From assembly GCF_023243075.1 (NCBI RefSeq), contig NZ_JALKFZ020000185.1:23597-87596 (forward strand): DNA of 64,000 nucleotides. The letters run 5' to 3'. The stretch's first letter is position 1. Each line of letters begins with the position of its first letter. A program made the translations under genes and the position numbers. Of the stretch, positions 35,264-43,180 are shown in pieces. Source of the DNA: Frankia sp. AiPa1. GTDB taxonomy: Bacteria; Actinomycetota; Actinomycetes; Frankiales; Frankiaceae. Below the pieces are notes generated by a model. It did no database searches. It saw only the letters and a program-made list of their open reading frames with translations, and was not told the DNA's origin.

Positions 35264-36979
35264 CTAGTGCATGTGGCCGTACCGGACGCCGATGATCGCG
35301 GCCAGGATCAGCCCGATGATCGCGATCACCACGGCCAGCGCGACGAGACCTCGCTGGCGTACCGAGAGATCGCCGTCCCCCAGGCCGGCGGGCGCCGCCG
35401 CTCCACCCGGCCCGCCAGGACTGCCCGGCCAGCCAGATGTGGCTGGGCTGCCAAGACCGGCCGGTCCGCCAGGTCTGGTCGGTCCGCCGGGAGCGGCGGG
35501 GCCGCTGGGACTGGTCGGTCCGCCGGGACTGGCCGGGCCGCCGGGGAATCCGGGCGCCCCCGGCACCGGCGGTGCCGCGGGGGTGCGGGGTCTGGTGGCA
35601 GCGATCCCGACCGGGTCGGTGCCGCCTGTGGCCCCGGCCGCGACCTGGATGGTCGGATCAGCCGACGCCGTCGGCGGTGCGACCGCCCCGGCCCGCTGGG
35701 GCATGGGCGCACCGGTGCCCATCGCCTGTGCGGCCGACGGTGCCCTGGTGAGTGGTGCCTGCACGATGGCCGCCGCCGCGATCCGGGCCGCACCGAGCGC
35801 CACCACGTGCTTGGGATGGGCGTCCACGACGGTCGGACGGCCCAGAGCCGCCTCGACCTTGCGTGCCACCAGCGGTATCCGCGAGCAGCCGCCGGCCAGC
35901 AGCACCGCCGTGAGGTCCGTGGGACCCACCTCGGCAGAGCGCATCGCGCGGTGCAGGGCCTCCACGGTGGCATCGATCGACGGCGTGATCATCTCCTCGA
36001 ACCGGGCCCGGGTCAGCGGGACCTCGGCGCGCACGGTCGGCAGGAACACCGAGATCGCGGTCTCCTCGTCGAAGGACAGCGCCTCCTTGGCCAGCACACA
36101 TTCCTGGCGCAGTCGGGCGAGCCCAACCGAGGACTCCCGGTCGTGGCGGTCGAGCGCGCTCACCGCTCCGCCGAGCTCCTGGTCGACGTGATGCAGCACG
36201 GCCTCGTCGAAGTCGACCCCGCCGAGCCACTCGACACCCTCCGGCACGCCGAGGATGCGGGCCTCGCGGCCGGTCACCCGCAGCAAAGCCGTGTCGAACG
36301 TGCCGCCGCCAAGATCGTAGACGGCGACGACGTCACCTTCGGCAAGCGCGTGTGTCGCGAGGTAGTGGGTGGCGGCGGCCACCGGCTCCGTCGCCATGGT
36401 GACGGCGGCGACACCGAGCGCGTCGAAGCCGGCTAGGCGCGGTACCTCGTCGAACTCCTCCAGGCGGAAGCGGCCCCACACCGCGGGCCGGGTGAGCACG
36501 ACCTGGTCTGGCGGCCCGCCGTGCATCTGCGCGACGGTGCGCACCGTGTCGGCGAGGCTCGCCGCGAGCAGCGCCGATGGCGAGAACGGCGCACCGCCAA
36601 GCATCACCGGGGTCGGATCACCGAGCCGGCGCTTGAAGCCCCACGCCACCTGGTCGGGGGCGCGGGGTGCCCGCCGCGCCGCCATGTCTCCGCTGAGCAG
36701 CCGGCCGTCGCGTTCGGCGAACACGACCGCCGGGGCGGCGATGCTGCGGGTCCCGAGACTGACCATCTCGGTGTGCAGCGGACGGGCCCGCCCCGGCAGG
36801 CTGTGACCGGCCGGGGCGATCAGGCCGTGGCCAGCCGCCCCGGCCAGGCCATGGCCGGGGGAGCCGGGATCGGTGGGAGCGCCGGGCCAGGCCTGTGCTG
36901 ACGGTGCATCCTGGCGCGGCTGCCCGATCGCCGCGGCGGTGAAGGTGGTTCCGAGATCGACGCCGAGCCCGTAGCTCAC
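35264..36979 (-). CDS. Hsp70/DnaK-like protein with C-terminal membrane anchor
   Basis: GTG 36979 with GGAGG upstream gives 571 residues. The actin-fold ATPase of Hsp70 is clear: VDLGTTFTAAAIG at the start (phosphate 1), VYDLGGGTFDTALL (phosphate 2) and TAVLLAGGCSRIPLV (adenosine loop). A normal DnaK substrate-binding domain is missing. Instead there is a Pro/Gly-rich linker of about 110 residues with PGGPAxPGGP-type repeats, then one transmembrane helix near the C-terminus (LVALAVVIAIIGLILAAIIG) and a short tail. Similar tethered Hsp70-like ATPases occur in actinobacteria. Function is probably envelope-linked but unproven. It is neither dnaK nor an operon partner of dnaJ/grpE here. Confidence 0.82.
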   Translation of the reverse strand: MSYGLGVDLGTTFTAAAIGQPRQDAPSAQAWPGAPTDPGSPGHGLAGAAGHGLIAPAGHSLPGRARPLHTEMVSLGTRSIAAPAVVFAERDGRLLSGDMAARRAPRAPDQVAWGFKRRLGDPTPVMLGGAPFSPSALLAASLADTVRTVAQMHGGPPDQVVLTRPAVWGRFRLEEFDEVPRLAGFDALGVAAVTMATEPVAAATHYLATHALAEGDVVAVYDLGGGTFDTALLRVTGREARILGVPEGVEWLGGVDFDEAVLHHVDQELGGAVSALDRHDRESSVGLARLRQECVLAKEALSFDEETAISVFLPTVRAEVPLTRARFEEMITPSIDATVEALHRAMRSAEVGPTDLTAVLLAGGCSRIPLVARKVEAALGRPTVVDAHPKHVVALGAARIAAAAIVQAPLTRAPSAAQAMGTGAPMPQRAGAVAPPTASADPTIQVAAGATGGTDPVGIAATRPRTPAAPPVPGAPGFPGGPASPGGPTSPSGPAAPGGPTRPGGPAGLGSPATSGWPGSPGGPGGAAAPAGLGDGDLSVRQRGLVALAVVIAIIGLILAAIIGVRYGHMH

Positions 36980-37191
36980 CGTGCGGACCTCCGATAGGCC
37001 GGGCCTCGGGGAGGATCTGGGCGATGCTCGTCCGGGTCCTCCGGGGACGTCCCCACAGTGTAGGGGCGTACCGGGTGGCCACGAATCGTGGCATCGCCGG
37101 GAACATCAGGATCCTTCATCCGCATCCGTGCGCGCCACGTTGAGTGGGCGCGCTCGGCCGTCCGCGGAGAACGGGGCGGCCACGGGATCGG

Positions 37192-37235
37192 CTGAGGGCC
37201 CCGGGCTCGGCATGATACCGGCCTGGGGCCCTCAG
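37192..37235 (-). terminator. Hairpin after the Asp/Arg-rich secreted protein gene
   Basis: CTGAGGGCCCC pairs perfectly with GGGGCCCTCAG, and the inner stem continues imperfectly around CATGATA. It lies about 136 bp downstream of the 37371-37790 gene. Its sequence closely resembles the hairpin at 39324-39366, which follows the paralogous gene. Confidence 0.6.
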
Positions 37236-37370
37236 TGGCGGGGTCAGTGCGTGTGGAGACGGTGCTCGCCGCCGCTGACATCCCGCTGGACGTGATCGAT
37301 GTCACGCCGAGGATGACGCTGTTTGCTCAGTACTGCGTGTGCCGGGCGGCCCTTCGACGAACTGGCCGCT

Positions 37371-37790
37371 CTAGTAACGCCAGTATGGCCGGTGGTTGCG
37401 CGACCGGTCGTAGCTGACCGGATGGTATCGGCGGTGGTCGTCGTAGCGGGAGTGGTCGTCCCGGGAGTGGTCGTCCCAGGAACGGTCGTCCCGGGAGTGG
37501 TCGTCCCGGGAGTTATCGGTGTAGCGGTTGTCCCGGTTGTCGCCGTTGTCCTTGTCGCGGTCGTTGCCGCTGTTGGGACCGACGTTGCTGCGGCCGCCGA
37601 TGTTGCGGTAGTTGCCGGAGCTGTGGTCGTCGCGGGAGTTGTCGACCCGGGAGTTGTCGGTGTAGCGGTTGGTCTGCTCCACGTGGTTGACGGGGGTGGC
37701 CGCCGAGGCCACCGCCGGCATCACCATGATCCCGGCGGCGGCTCCCACCGTCGCCGCCCACACGCGCACGTGCCTTCTTTGCCGAGACAT
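37371..37790 (-). CDS. Small secreted Asp/Arg/Asn/Tyr-rich protein
   Basis: The 139-residue product starts at ATG 37790 with AGGAG upstream. Residues 1-30 are a classic signal peptide: a basic start, the hydrophobic stretch WAATVGAAAGIMVMPAV and cleavage at ASA. The mature part is low complexity, built of DDHSRDD, NRYTDNSR and similar units, and ends in an aromatic/Arg-rich tail. No catalytic domain is seen. The signal region, promoter-distal inverted repeat and terminator are all shared with the gene at 39601-39999, so the two are paralogs with diverged mature parts. A surface-exposed hydrophilic coat or metal-binding role is possible, but not shown. Confidence 0.75.
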   Translation of the reverse strand: MSRQRRHVRVWAATVGAAAGIMVMPAVASAATPVNHVEQTNRYTDNSRVDNSRDDHSSGNYRNIGGRSNVGPNSGNDRDKDNGDNRDNRYTDNSRDDHSRDDRSWDDHSRDDHSRYDDHRRYHPVSYDRSRNHRPYWRY

Positions 37791-37887
37791 TTAACTCCTT
37801 ATGTATCGATGAATTGGACCGCACCCCCTACGGCCATCTTGAAATGAAGAGTAGACCGTGCACCTGGAGATCCGCGCATTCGCAGCC

Positions 37888-37905
37888 GCGACACGCGTGT
37901 GTCGC
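37888..37905 (-). promoter_or_regulatory. Inverted repeat GCGACAC-N4-GTGTCGC upstream of secreted protein gene
   Basis: Perfect 7-bp arms with spacer GCGT sit 98 bp upstream of the ATG at 37790. The same repeat (spacer GCCT) occurs at the same distance upstream of the paralogous gene at 39999. Both are followed, toward the gene, by a shared CGGTCTACTCT element near 37848-37858 that could include the -10. A common regulator is inferred. Confidence 0.6.
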
Positions 37906-38585
37906 CCGACCGACAATCAGGAGGTCGCGTGGCACCTCTCGATGCCGCGGGGATCGTGCTAAACGTCGATTCTCTTTCTCTGCTTTTGGCCGGAGGTGTC
38001 CTGGTGGCCTGGATCCGGTCCTCATGTAGGGTTTTTTCGGCCTCTTTGGGGTGCGTGCGGTGGCTCGATGGCGGGGCCGTGGAACTGGTGGTGGAAGTGC
38101 GCGCGATGGTCGGGTCGTAGTGGTCGTGCTATGGGCGCCTCGGCGTGCACCGCAAGTCTGGCGGTGGCCGGGAAGAATGCTCATAACGTTTTGTCTGGCC
38201 TGGCTTCTCCGTGCTGGTCCGGGTCCTGCGGCGCACTCGACCGCGGTTTTCCTCCCGGAGCTGGGAGATGACCGGTCTCCCGCAGCCGCATGGGCGTTTC
38301 GGAATACGCCGTGGTGCTGGGTGGCCGCGGGTCGGGCCCTGGCATTCCGGCGGCGGTGGCGGCTTGACGCCGAAGGCCTTGCCGTCTGGGACGCTGTCGT
38401 CTGGGACCTCGTCGCCACCCGCCGACCCTTCCGCGGTCGGCGGGTGGCGACGCAGGCCAGCCACCGCGGCCCGATGGAGGGGTGCGAAGGTGGTCATGTC
38501 CGAGTGCCCCTACGGAAGCGCCCTGGGCGCTCCCGCCCGGCGCACGCCTGCCTTCGGTCGGGCCGAAGGGGCGGCCAGGGTGCGA
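37906..38585. other. Long intergenic region with a strong hairpin
   Basis: About 680 bp between the secreted-protein promoter and the LexA box of the AlkB-like gene. Open frames cross it on both strands, but none has a recognisable domain or a well-placed ribosome site, and their composition looks non-coding. The only clear structure is the hairpin at 38410-38452. Confidence 0.5.
38410..38452. terminator. Strong 18-bp hairpin
   Basis: CGTCGCCACCCGCCGACC and its perfect complement flank a 7-base loop CTTCCGC. No T-run follows. It could end a transcript entering from the left, insulate the SOS-type promoter at 38586, or be part of a small RNA. Confidence 0.55.
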
Positions 38586-38601
38586 TCGAACGTATGTTTG
38601 A
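38586..38601 (+). promoter_or_regulatory. LexA (SOS) box
   Basis: The sequence TCGAACGTATGTTTGA matches the actinobacterial SOS consensus TCGAAC-N4-GTTCGA at 11 of 12 positions. It ends 12 bp before the AlkB-like ATG. TATGCT at 38602-38607 could be the -10, which would make the transcript leaderless. Binding by LexA is inferred from the match. Confidence 0.8.
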
Positions 38602-38613
38602 TATGCTTGCTGT

Positions 38614-39276
38614 ATGGGAGTAGCGCCGTTCCAGCCCTCACTGCTCGATGGCGCGCTGCTCGATGGCGCACTGCTCGACGACGCCCCGTCGGCGGCACTC
38701 GGGCCGCTGGGGGGCGCCGTGCGCAGGCATCCGCTGTCACATGGCGCCTGGGTGGATGTGCGTCGCGGCTGGGTGCAGGGGGCCGACGTGGTGTTCGCCC
38801 GGCTGCGGGAGGAGGTGCCCTGGCGGGCCGAGCAGCGGCCGATGCACGACCGGGTCGTCGCCGTTCCGCGTCTGCTCGCCTGGTACGGCCAGGGGGCGGT
38901 GCTGCCCGATCCGCTGCTCGGCCAGGCACGTCACGCGCTGGACGAGCACTACGGTGGTGAGCTCGGGGAGCCGTTCGCCACGGCGGGGCTGTGTCTGTAC
39001 CGGGACGGGCGCGACAGTGTCGCCTGGCACGGCGATCGGATCGGCCGTGGCGCGCGGGTCGACACCATGGTCGCGATCGTCGTGCTGGGCAGCCCGCGTC
39101 CGCTGCTGCTGCGCCCGCGCAATGGCGGCTCGGCGCTGCGCTTCGACCTCGGCCACGGCGATGTGGTCGTCATGGGCGGGAGCTGTCAGCGCACCTGGGA
39201 TCACGCCGTTCCCAAGACGGCGCGCCACGTCGGCCCGCGGATCAGCGTCCAGTTCCGTCCGCGTGACGTCCGATGA
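38614..39276 (+). CDS. AlkB-like 2-oxoglutarate/Fe(II)-dependent dioxygenase
   Basis: This 220-residue protein has the AlkB double-stranded beta-helix motifs: iron ligands H139-x-D141 (in AWHGDRIG) and H197 (in WDHAVPK), with the R209/R215 pair that binds 2-oxoglutarate and closes the fold (GPRISVQFR). AlkB enzymes reverse alkylation damage on DNA or RNA bases by oxidative demethylation. All key residues are present, so it is probably active. The N-terminus has a short LLDGALLDGALLDDA repeat. ATG 38614 lies 12 bp after a LexA box, so damage induction is expected. The paired hairpin at 39324-39366 ends the transcript. Confidence 0.88.
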   Translation: MGVAPFQPSLLDGALLDGALLDDAPSAALGPLGGAVRRHPLSHGAWVDVRRGWVQGADVVFARLREEVPWRAEQRPMHDRVVAVPRLLAWYGQGAVLPDPLLGQARHALDEHYGGELGEPFATAGLCLYRDGRDSVAWHGDRIGRGARVDTMVAIVVLGSPRPLLLRPRNGGSALRFDLGHGDVVVMGGSCQRTWDHAVPKTARHVGPRISVQFRPRDVR

Positions 39277-39600
39277 GCGGGATGGGCCCCGTCGGCGCAG
39301 GGGCGCGGGAATGCGAGAAATGGCCGAGGGCCCAGGCCCGGCGTGGTGCCGGTCCTGGGCCCTCGGTGGCGGGTCGAAGTGTCGGAGCCGCGGAGGCTTT
39401 CGCTCGACCCGGCCGCTTTCCTGCTGGCGGGACCGAAGCCCGCGCTGGCTCGCCATCCGCACGGTCGACGTCATGTGATCGGCTGGCCATGCGAACAGTC
39501 TGGGCCGAGGCGAATCGCCGGAGGAGAAAAGGTGCCGCCGGCTACGCGATCCGCATGACAGACAAGTCGCGGCACCGACGACTCTGCAGCGCCGATTGTT
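39277..39600. other. Convergent intergenic region with terminator, no gene seen
   Basis: This 324-bp stretch lies between the AlkB-like gene and the convergent secreted-protein gene. Apart from the hairpin at 39324-39366, I see no supported gene, promoter or repeat. Confidence 0.5.
39324..39366. terminator. Convergent terminator hairpin
   Basis: The left arm CCGAGGGCCCAGGCCCGGC pairs with GCCGGTCCTGGGCCCTCGG around loop GTGGT, with a single mismatch. It sits between convergent genes and can serve both. It resembles the hairpin at 37192-37235. Confidence 0.7.
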
Positions 39601-39999
39601 CTAACGGTGTGGGTACCAGGGGTCCGGGCCGTTCTGATGGCCTGGGCCATGATCGTGGCCTGGCCGGTTCGGGTGACCCGGCGGGTTGTGGTGACCGGGC
39701 GGGTACCAGGGCGGGGGGTTCGGCGGGTACCAGGGCGGCGGGTTCCGGTGGCCTGGCGGGTTGTGGTGACCGGGTGGGTACCAGGGCGGCGGGTTCCGGT
39801 GAACGGGCCCGTGCCGGGGCGGGTCAATCCGGTGGCCCGGACGGTAATAGTCCGGACCATGCGCGGCGTTTCCGGGATTCCGGATGTTTGCGTGCGGACC
39901 CCCGTATGTGGACGCCGACGCCACCGCGGGCAGGGCCACCACGCCGGCGGCAGCCCCTACCGCCGCAGCCCACATCCGCATCTGCCTTCCCGAGGACAT
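39601..39999 (-). CDS. Small secreted Pro/His/Tyr/Trp-rich protein
   Basis: ATG 39999 with AAGGAG upstream gives 132 residues; an open extension to 40104 lies in the promoter region and was rejected. Residues 1-29 are a signal peptide (RMWAAAVGAAAGVVALPAV, cleavage at ASA) nearly the same as that of the gene at 37371-37790. The mature part is built of NPPPWYPPGHHNPPGH-type repeats and ends DPWYPHR. No enzymatic domain is seen. Pro/His/Trp/Tyr-rich repeats suggest an extended, perhaps metal- or wall-binding surface protein, but this is speculative. Shared regulation with its paralog is likely. Confidence 0.75.
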   Translation of the reverse strand: MSSGRQMRMWAAAVGAAAGVVALPAVASASTYGGPHANIRNPGNAAHGPDYYRPGHRIDPPRHGPVHRNPPPWYPPGHHNPPGHRNPPPWYPPNPPPWYPPGHHNPPGHPNRPGHDHGPGHQNGPDPWYPHR

Positions 40000-40342
40000 G
40001 CTTGCTCCTTCCGCTTTGATGGAATGGCTGCACCGCTTACCACCACGTGCGGATTGGAGAGTAGACCGCGGGCGTCGGAATCGGTGAACCTGCCCGCGCG
40101 ACACGCCTGTGTCGCGCGTCGGGAATTCGGGTAGTCATGTCCAAGATTATGGAGCCTTGGTGATGGTTTTCGCCCGGTGCCGCCGGGCGGTCGTCCTGAC
40201 CATGACTGCCTGGCTTTCGATGGGCGGAAACCCGTTGGCATTGCCCCGCGGCGTGCGTCGTGGAAGTTTTCCCGAACGTTGGAAGCTGGGGTGGCCCCGA
40301 CAGGCCGTGTGCTGACCAGTCGGGCCGCCGATGCCAGCCAGG
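40000..40342. other. Promoter region of secreted protein gene, rest unassigned
   Basis: This region holds the shared inverted repeat at 40095-40118 and a GAGAGTAGACCG element near 40059-40070 matching the paralog's upstream region. The remainder, to the FMN reductase stop, has no supported gene. Confidence 0.5.
40095..40118 (-). promoter_or_regulatory. Inverted repeat CGCGCGACAC-N4-GTGTCGCGCG
   Basis: Perfect 10-bp arms with spacer GCCT. The core GCGACAC-N4-GTGTCGC lies at 40098-40115, about 98 bp upstream of the ATG at 39999. The same core and distance occur at the paralogous gene (37888-37905), which argues for a real operator. Confidence 0.65.
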
Positions 40343-40957
40343 TCAGGTGACCGTGTAGGGCTCCGTCTCGCGGGCTTCGCGCAGAGCTCGTCCCCACCAG
40401 GCGAGCTGGTCGAGCAGGCGGGCGGCGGCCGTGGCGGCCTGTGGGTCGGTGGCCACCCGGCCATCGGCGGCGAAGTCCGTGCCGCGCACGCCATGCAGGC
40501 TCACGCCGTCTCGGACACCGACGGCATGCAGCTCGGCGAACACGCCGCGCAGGTGCTCGACGGCGCGCAGCCCCCCACTGACCCCGCCGTAGGAGACGAA
40601 GCCGACGGGCTTGGCGAACCACTCCTGCCGGTAGCAGTCCAGAATGTGCTTGATCGCAGCCGGATAGCTGTGGTTGTACTCCGGTGTGATCACGACAAAG
40701 CCGTCCGCGGCGGCGAGGCGCCGGCCGAGTGCCAAGCGGGCCTCGGCAAGCGCCGGATCGCCGGGGTCGGCCCCCGGATGATCCAGCGGGGCCGCGGCCG
40801 GATCGACCAGATCGAGGCGAACATCGTCGCGCCCGCGCGTCTGGTCGGTGAACCACGTTCCCACCATCGGCCCCAGCCGTCCCGGCCGGACGCTACTGAG
40901 GAGAACCGTCAGGTTCAGGGGACGGGCCCGATGCTTCGCCGGGTCGGCCACGTGCAT
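40343..40957 (-). CDS. NADPH-dependent FMN reductase family protein
   Basis: Starting at ATG 40957 the product is 204 residues, the usual family length; a longer frame to 41122 would add a Thr/Pro-rich tail without homology. The flavodoxin-like fold shows VLLSSVRPGRLGPMVG near the start (phosphate-binding SxRxGR), then ITPEYNHSYPAAIKHILDC and GFVSYGGVSGGLRAVEHLR, the FMN-contacting motifs of this family. These are cytosolic NAD(P)H:FMN or quinone oxidoreductases with a probable role in redox balance or detoxification. It is divergent from the SGNH hydrolase gene, with about 240 bp between the starts. Substrate unknown. Confidence 0.87.
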   Translation of the reverse strand: MHVADPAKHRARPLNLTVLLSSVRPGRLGPMVGTWFTDQTRGRDDVRLDLVDPAAAPLDHPGADPGDPALAEARLALGRRLAAADGFVVITPEYNHSYPAAIKHILDCYRQEWFAKPVGFVSYGGVSGGLRAVEHLRGVFAELHAVGVRDGVSLHGVRGTDFAADGRVATDPQAATAAARLLDQLAWWGRALREARETEPYTVT

Positions 40958-41200
40958 CGCCTCGGGCGCGTCCCCCGTCACGAAAGCCGCGTCCGTATGC
41001 GTGTTCGGGGTCGTGTATGTGCTCGTCGGAGGTACCAACGCAGGCTCCCGCGGGAAGATCGGTGCGGACGCCGGGGTGGCGTCCCGCGCTGCGCCGATCC
41101 TCAAGGATGAATCTGACTTCATGTCAAGCGCTGCGGGACCCGGCCTGGTTACGATCCCGCCAGACACGGGCGGGGCCAGGGGCGGGCCGGGAGGGACGCG

Positions 41201-42109
41201 ATGGTCGGACGGGGCGGGATCGTGCTGTCGGCCACCGCCGCGGGTGGCGGTGCCATGGTGGGGGCGGGAGTCGGGCTGTGGCGGCTCGCGCTGGTGCAGG
41301 GCACAGCGGCGGATCAGAAGGTCCGGCCGCTGACGACCCCCGCACCGCCGGTGCGCGAGTACTACGGCAACCCGGCGGATCCGCCGTTCGTCCTGGCCAT
41401 GGTCGGCGACTCCAGCGCGCAGGGCACCGGTGTACACCACTACGACGACACTCTCGGCGGCTGGCTCGCCAGCCGGATCGCCGCCGGCGGCCGGCATGTG
41501 CGGGTCGTCAGCGCCGCGGCGAACGGCGCCCGCGCCGAGCACCTCGCCGCGCAGGTCGCCCGGATCGCCCAGCTCGCCCCCGCGCCGCCCGACCTTGCCA
41601 TCGTCTCGATCGGCGTGAACGACATCCGGGCGCGCACGCCCTCGGCGCAGGCCGCCCGCCACCTGGGCGTGGCCGTCGCCGACCTGCGCCGCGGTGGGTC
41701 ATCGGTGATCGTCGGCACCACCCCCGACCTCAGCGTCATCGCGGCGGTCCGTCCTCCGCTGCGGCAGGTCGTGTGGCTGCTGAGCTGGCACCTCGAGCGG
41801 GCCCAGGCCCCGGCGGTTCTCGCTGCCGGCGGCATCGCGGTACGGATGCGCACGTCAGTGTCACGGGCGTTCGCCGCCGATCCGACCCTGTTCGCCGCCG
41901 ACGGCCTGCACGCCTCCCCGCACGGCAACGCCCGGATCGGCGCCGCCCTCTACCATGCCTTCGACCCCGGCCAGCCCGAGCCATCCGGCCAGTCCAGCCG
42001 TGCCGACGGGGTCGGCCAGGACGGGCAGCCTGATCAGGCAACGGTCGCCGCTGCGGCGGGCAGGTCGGCGAGACAGATCCGGACCAGGCGGCGGGGGTGG
42101 TCGCCGTAA
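41201..42109 (+). CDS. SGNH/GDSL-type hydrolase
   Basis: The 302-residue protein starts at ATG 41201 after GGGAGGG. An N-terminal hydrophobic stretch (about residues 5-33) suggests a signal anchor. The SGNH blocks follow: MVGDSSAQG (nucleophile Ser in GDSS, near 69-72), AAANGARAEHL, SIGVNDI (block III) and ADGLHASPHG (block V Asp and His). The family covers esterases, lipases and acyl hydrolases. It probably acts on envelope or extracellular lipids or esters, but the substrate cannot be told. The last 55 residues are a low-complexity tail. Confidence 0.87.
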   Translation: MVGRGGIVLSATAAGGGAMVGAGVGLWRLALVQGTAADQKVRPLTTPAPPVREYYGNPADPPFVLAMVGDSSAQGTGVHHYDDTLGGWLASRIAAGGRHVRVVSAAANGARAEHLAAQVARIAQLAPAPPDLAIVSIGVNDIRARTPSAQAARHLGVAVADLRRGGSSVIVGTTPDLSVIAAVRPPLRQVVWLLSWHLERAQAPAVLAAGGIAVRMRTSVSRAFAADPTLFAADGLHASPHGNARIGAALYHAFDPGQPEPSGQSSRADGVGQDGQPDQATVAAAAGRSARQIRTRRRGWSP

Positions 42110-42316
42110 CCGCCGGTGCCGCTGTGCTGGACGTGCGGATGCGGCAGTGTCGGGCATCAGCCGCGAGGTAAACCCTTGTCGGGATATTGATCGTGACGTA
42201 CGAGAGGAATGCTCCGCATACAGTGCGTTGATGTTCCGTTCGTGCGGTCCGGATATCGCTGGTCGCGCGCCGGTCGCGGGTTGTCCGTTGTCGTCCGTCG
42301 TCGTCCGCGCGGGGCG

Positions 42317-43180
42317 TCAGCTGGGGAGAGCGAGGACGATCAGGTTGTCGCGGTAGCTGTGCGTAGCCCGGTCGAACGGACCCCCACAGGTGATGAGGGC
42401 GAGCCGCGGCGGGCCGTCGGTCTGGAACACGCCGGTCGTGGCGAGCGCCGTCTTCGCCACATGACGGCGGGCGACCACCCGGTAGGAGTGCGACGTGCCG
42501 TCGATGCTCGTCAGGGTCACCACGGTGGCCATCGGGACGGTGTCGAGCGGAAACAGGGCGCCGGGACGTCCGTTGTAGTCGACGTGCCCGGCGAGCACGA
42601 CCGTCCCTGCCGGGCTTCCCGGCGCCGCACCCCCGGCCCACCAGCCCACGGTCGCCGGATCGCGCGGTACCTCGAGGGCGCCGCTGCCGTCGACCAGGCT
42701 CGTGACGATGGGTGCGCTGATCCGGACGTCCGACACGGACAGTGTGGTCGGCCGCTGCGCCCGGGCCGCGGCGGGTCGGGCGCTCTCGTCGGCCGGTGTT
42801 GCGGGCGGACCGGACTGGCCAGCCCGCTGGCCGGCCCCCGCGGCCCCCGGGGACGCGTGCGCCCCCGGGGAGCCGGTTGCCGCCGTGCCGGCGTCGAGCG
42901 AGCCGGTGTCCGCCGGGGGCCGGGATGTCATCCAGCCGGTCAGGCCGGTGACGCCGACCACGCCCAACAGCACCGCTGTCACGATCATCAGGTGTTGACC
43001 GCGGCGATGCCATCGGGTCCAGGCGGCCCTGTGCTGTCGACTGCTGGATGGTGCTGCGGGGTCGCCGGCTCGGCTGCCGCCGGACAGCGCGGCGCCCGGG
43101 TCCGCGCGAGGGGGCTCGGAACCGGACGGTTCGGGACCGGACGGATCGGCTGCGTCCGCCTGTCCCGTGTCGGGCATCAT
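42317..43180 (-). CDS. Class E/F sortase
   Basis: This 287-residue protein has a Pro/Ser-rich cytoplasmic head of about 60 residues and one transmembrane helix at 64-84. An Ala/Pro/Gly-rich linker follows, then the sortase barrel with catalytic H199 (VLAGHVDYN), C265 (LITCGGPFD) and R277 (HSYRDN). Layout and motifs fit actinobacterial class E/F enzymes, which cleave a C-terminal sorting signal and attach the protein to the cell wall. Its ATG overlaps the stop of the collagen-like surface protein gene (ATGA), so the neighbour is the likely substrate. All catalytic residues are present. Confidence 0.87.
   Translation of the reverse strand: MMPDTGQADAADPSGPEPSGSEPPRADPGAALSGGSRAGDPAAPSSSRQHRAAWTRWHRRGQHLMIVTAVLLGVVGVTGLTGWMTSRPPADTGSLDAGTAATGSPGAHASPGAAGAGQRAGQSGPPATPADESARPAAARAQRPTTLSVSDVRISAPIVTSLVDGSGALEVPRDPATVGWWAGGAAPGSPAGTVVLAGHVDYNGRPGALFPLDTVPMATVVTLTSIDGTSHSYRVVARRHVAKTALATTGVFQTDGPPRLALITCGGPFDRATHSYRDNLIVLALPS

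Noticed and set aside
38211..38960. A 249-codon frame overlapping the AlkB-like gene
   Set aside because: Covers a hairpin and a promoter, is Arg/Ala-rich and runs over the AlkB gene in another frame.
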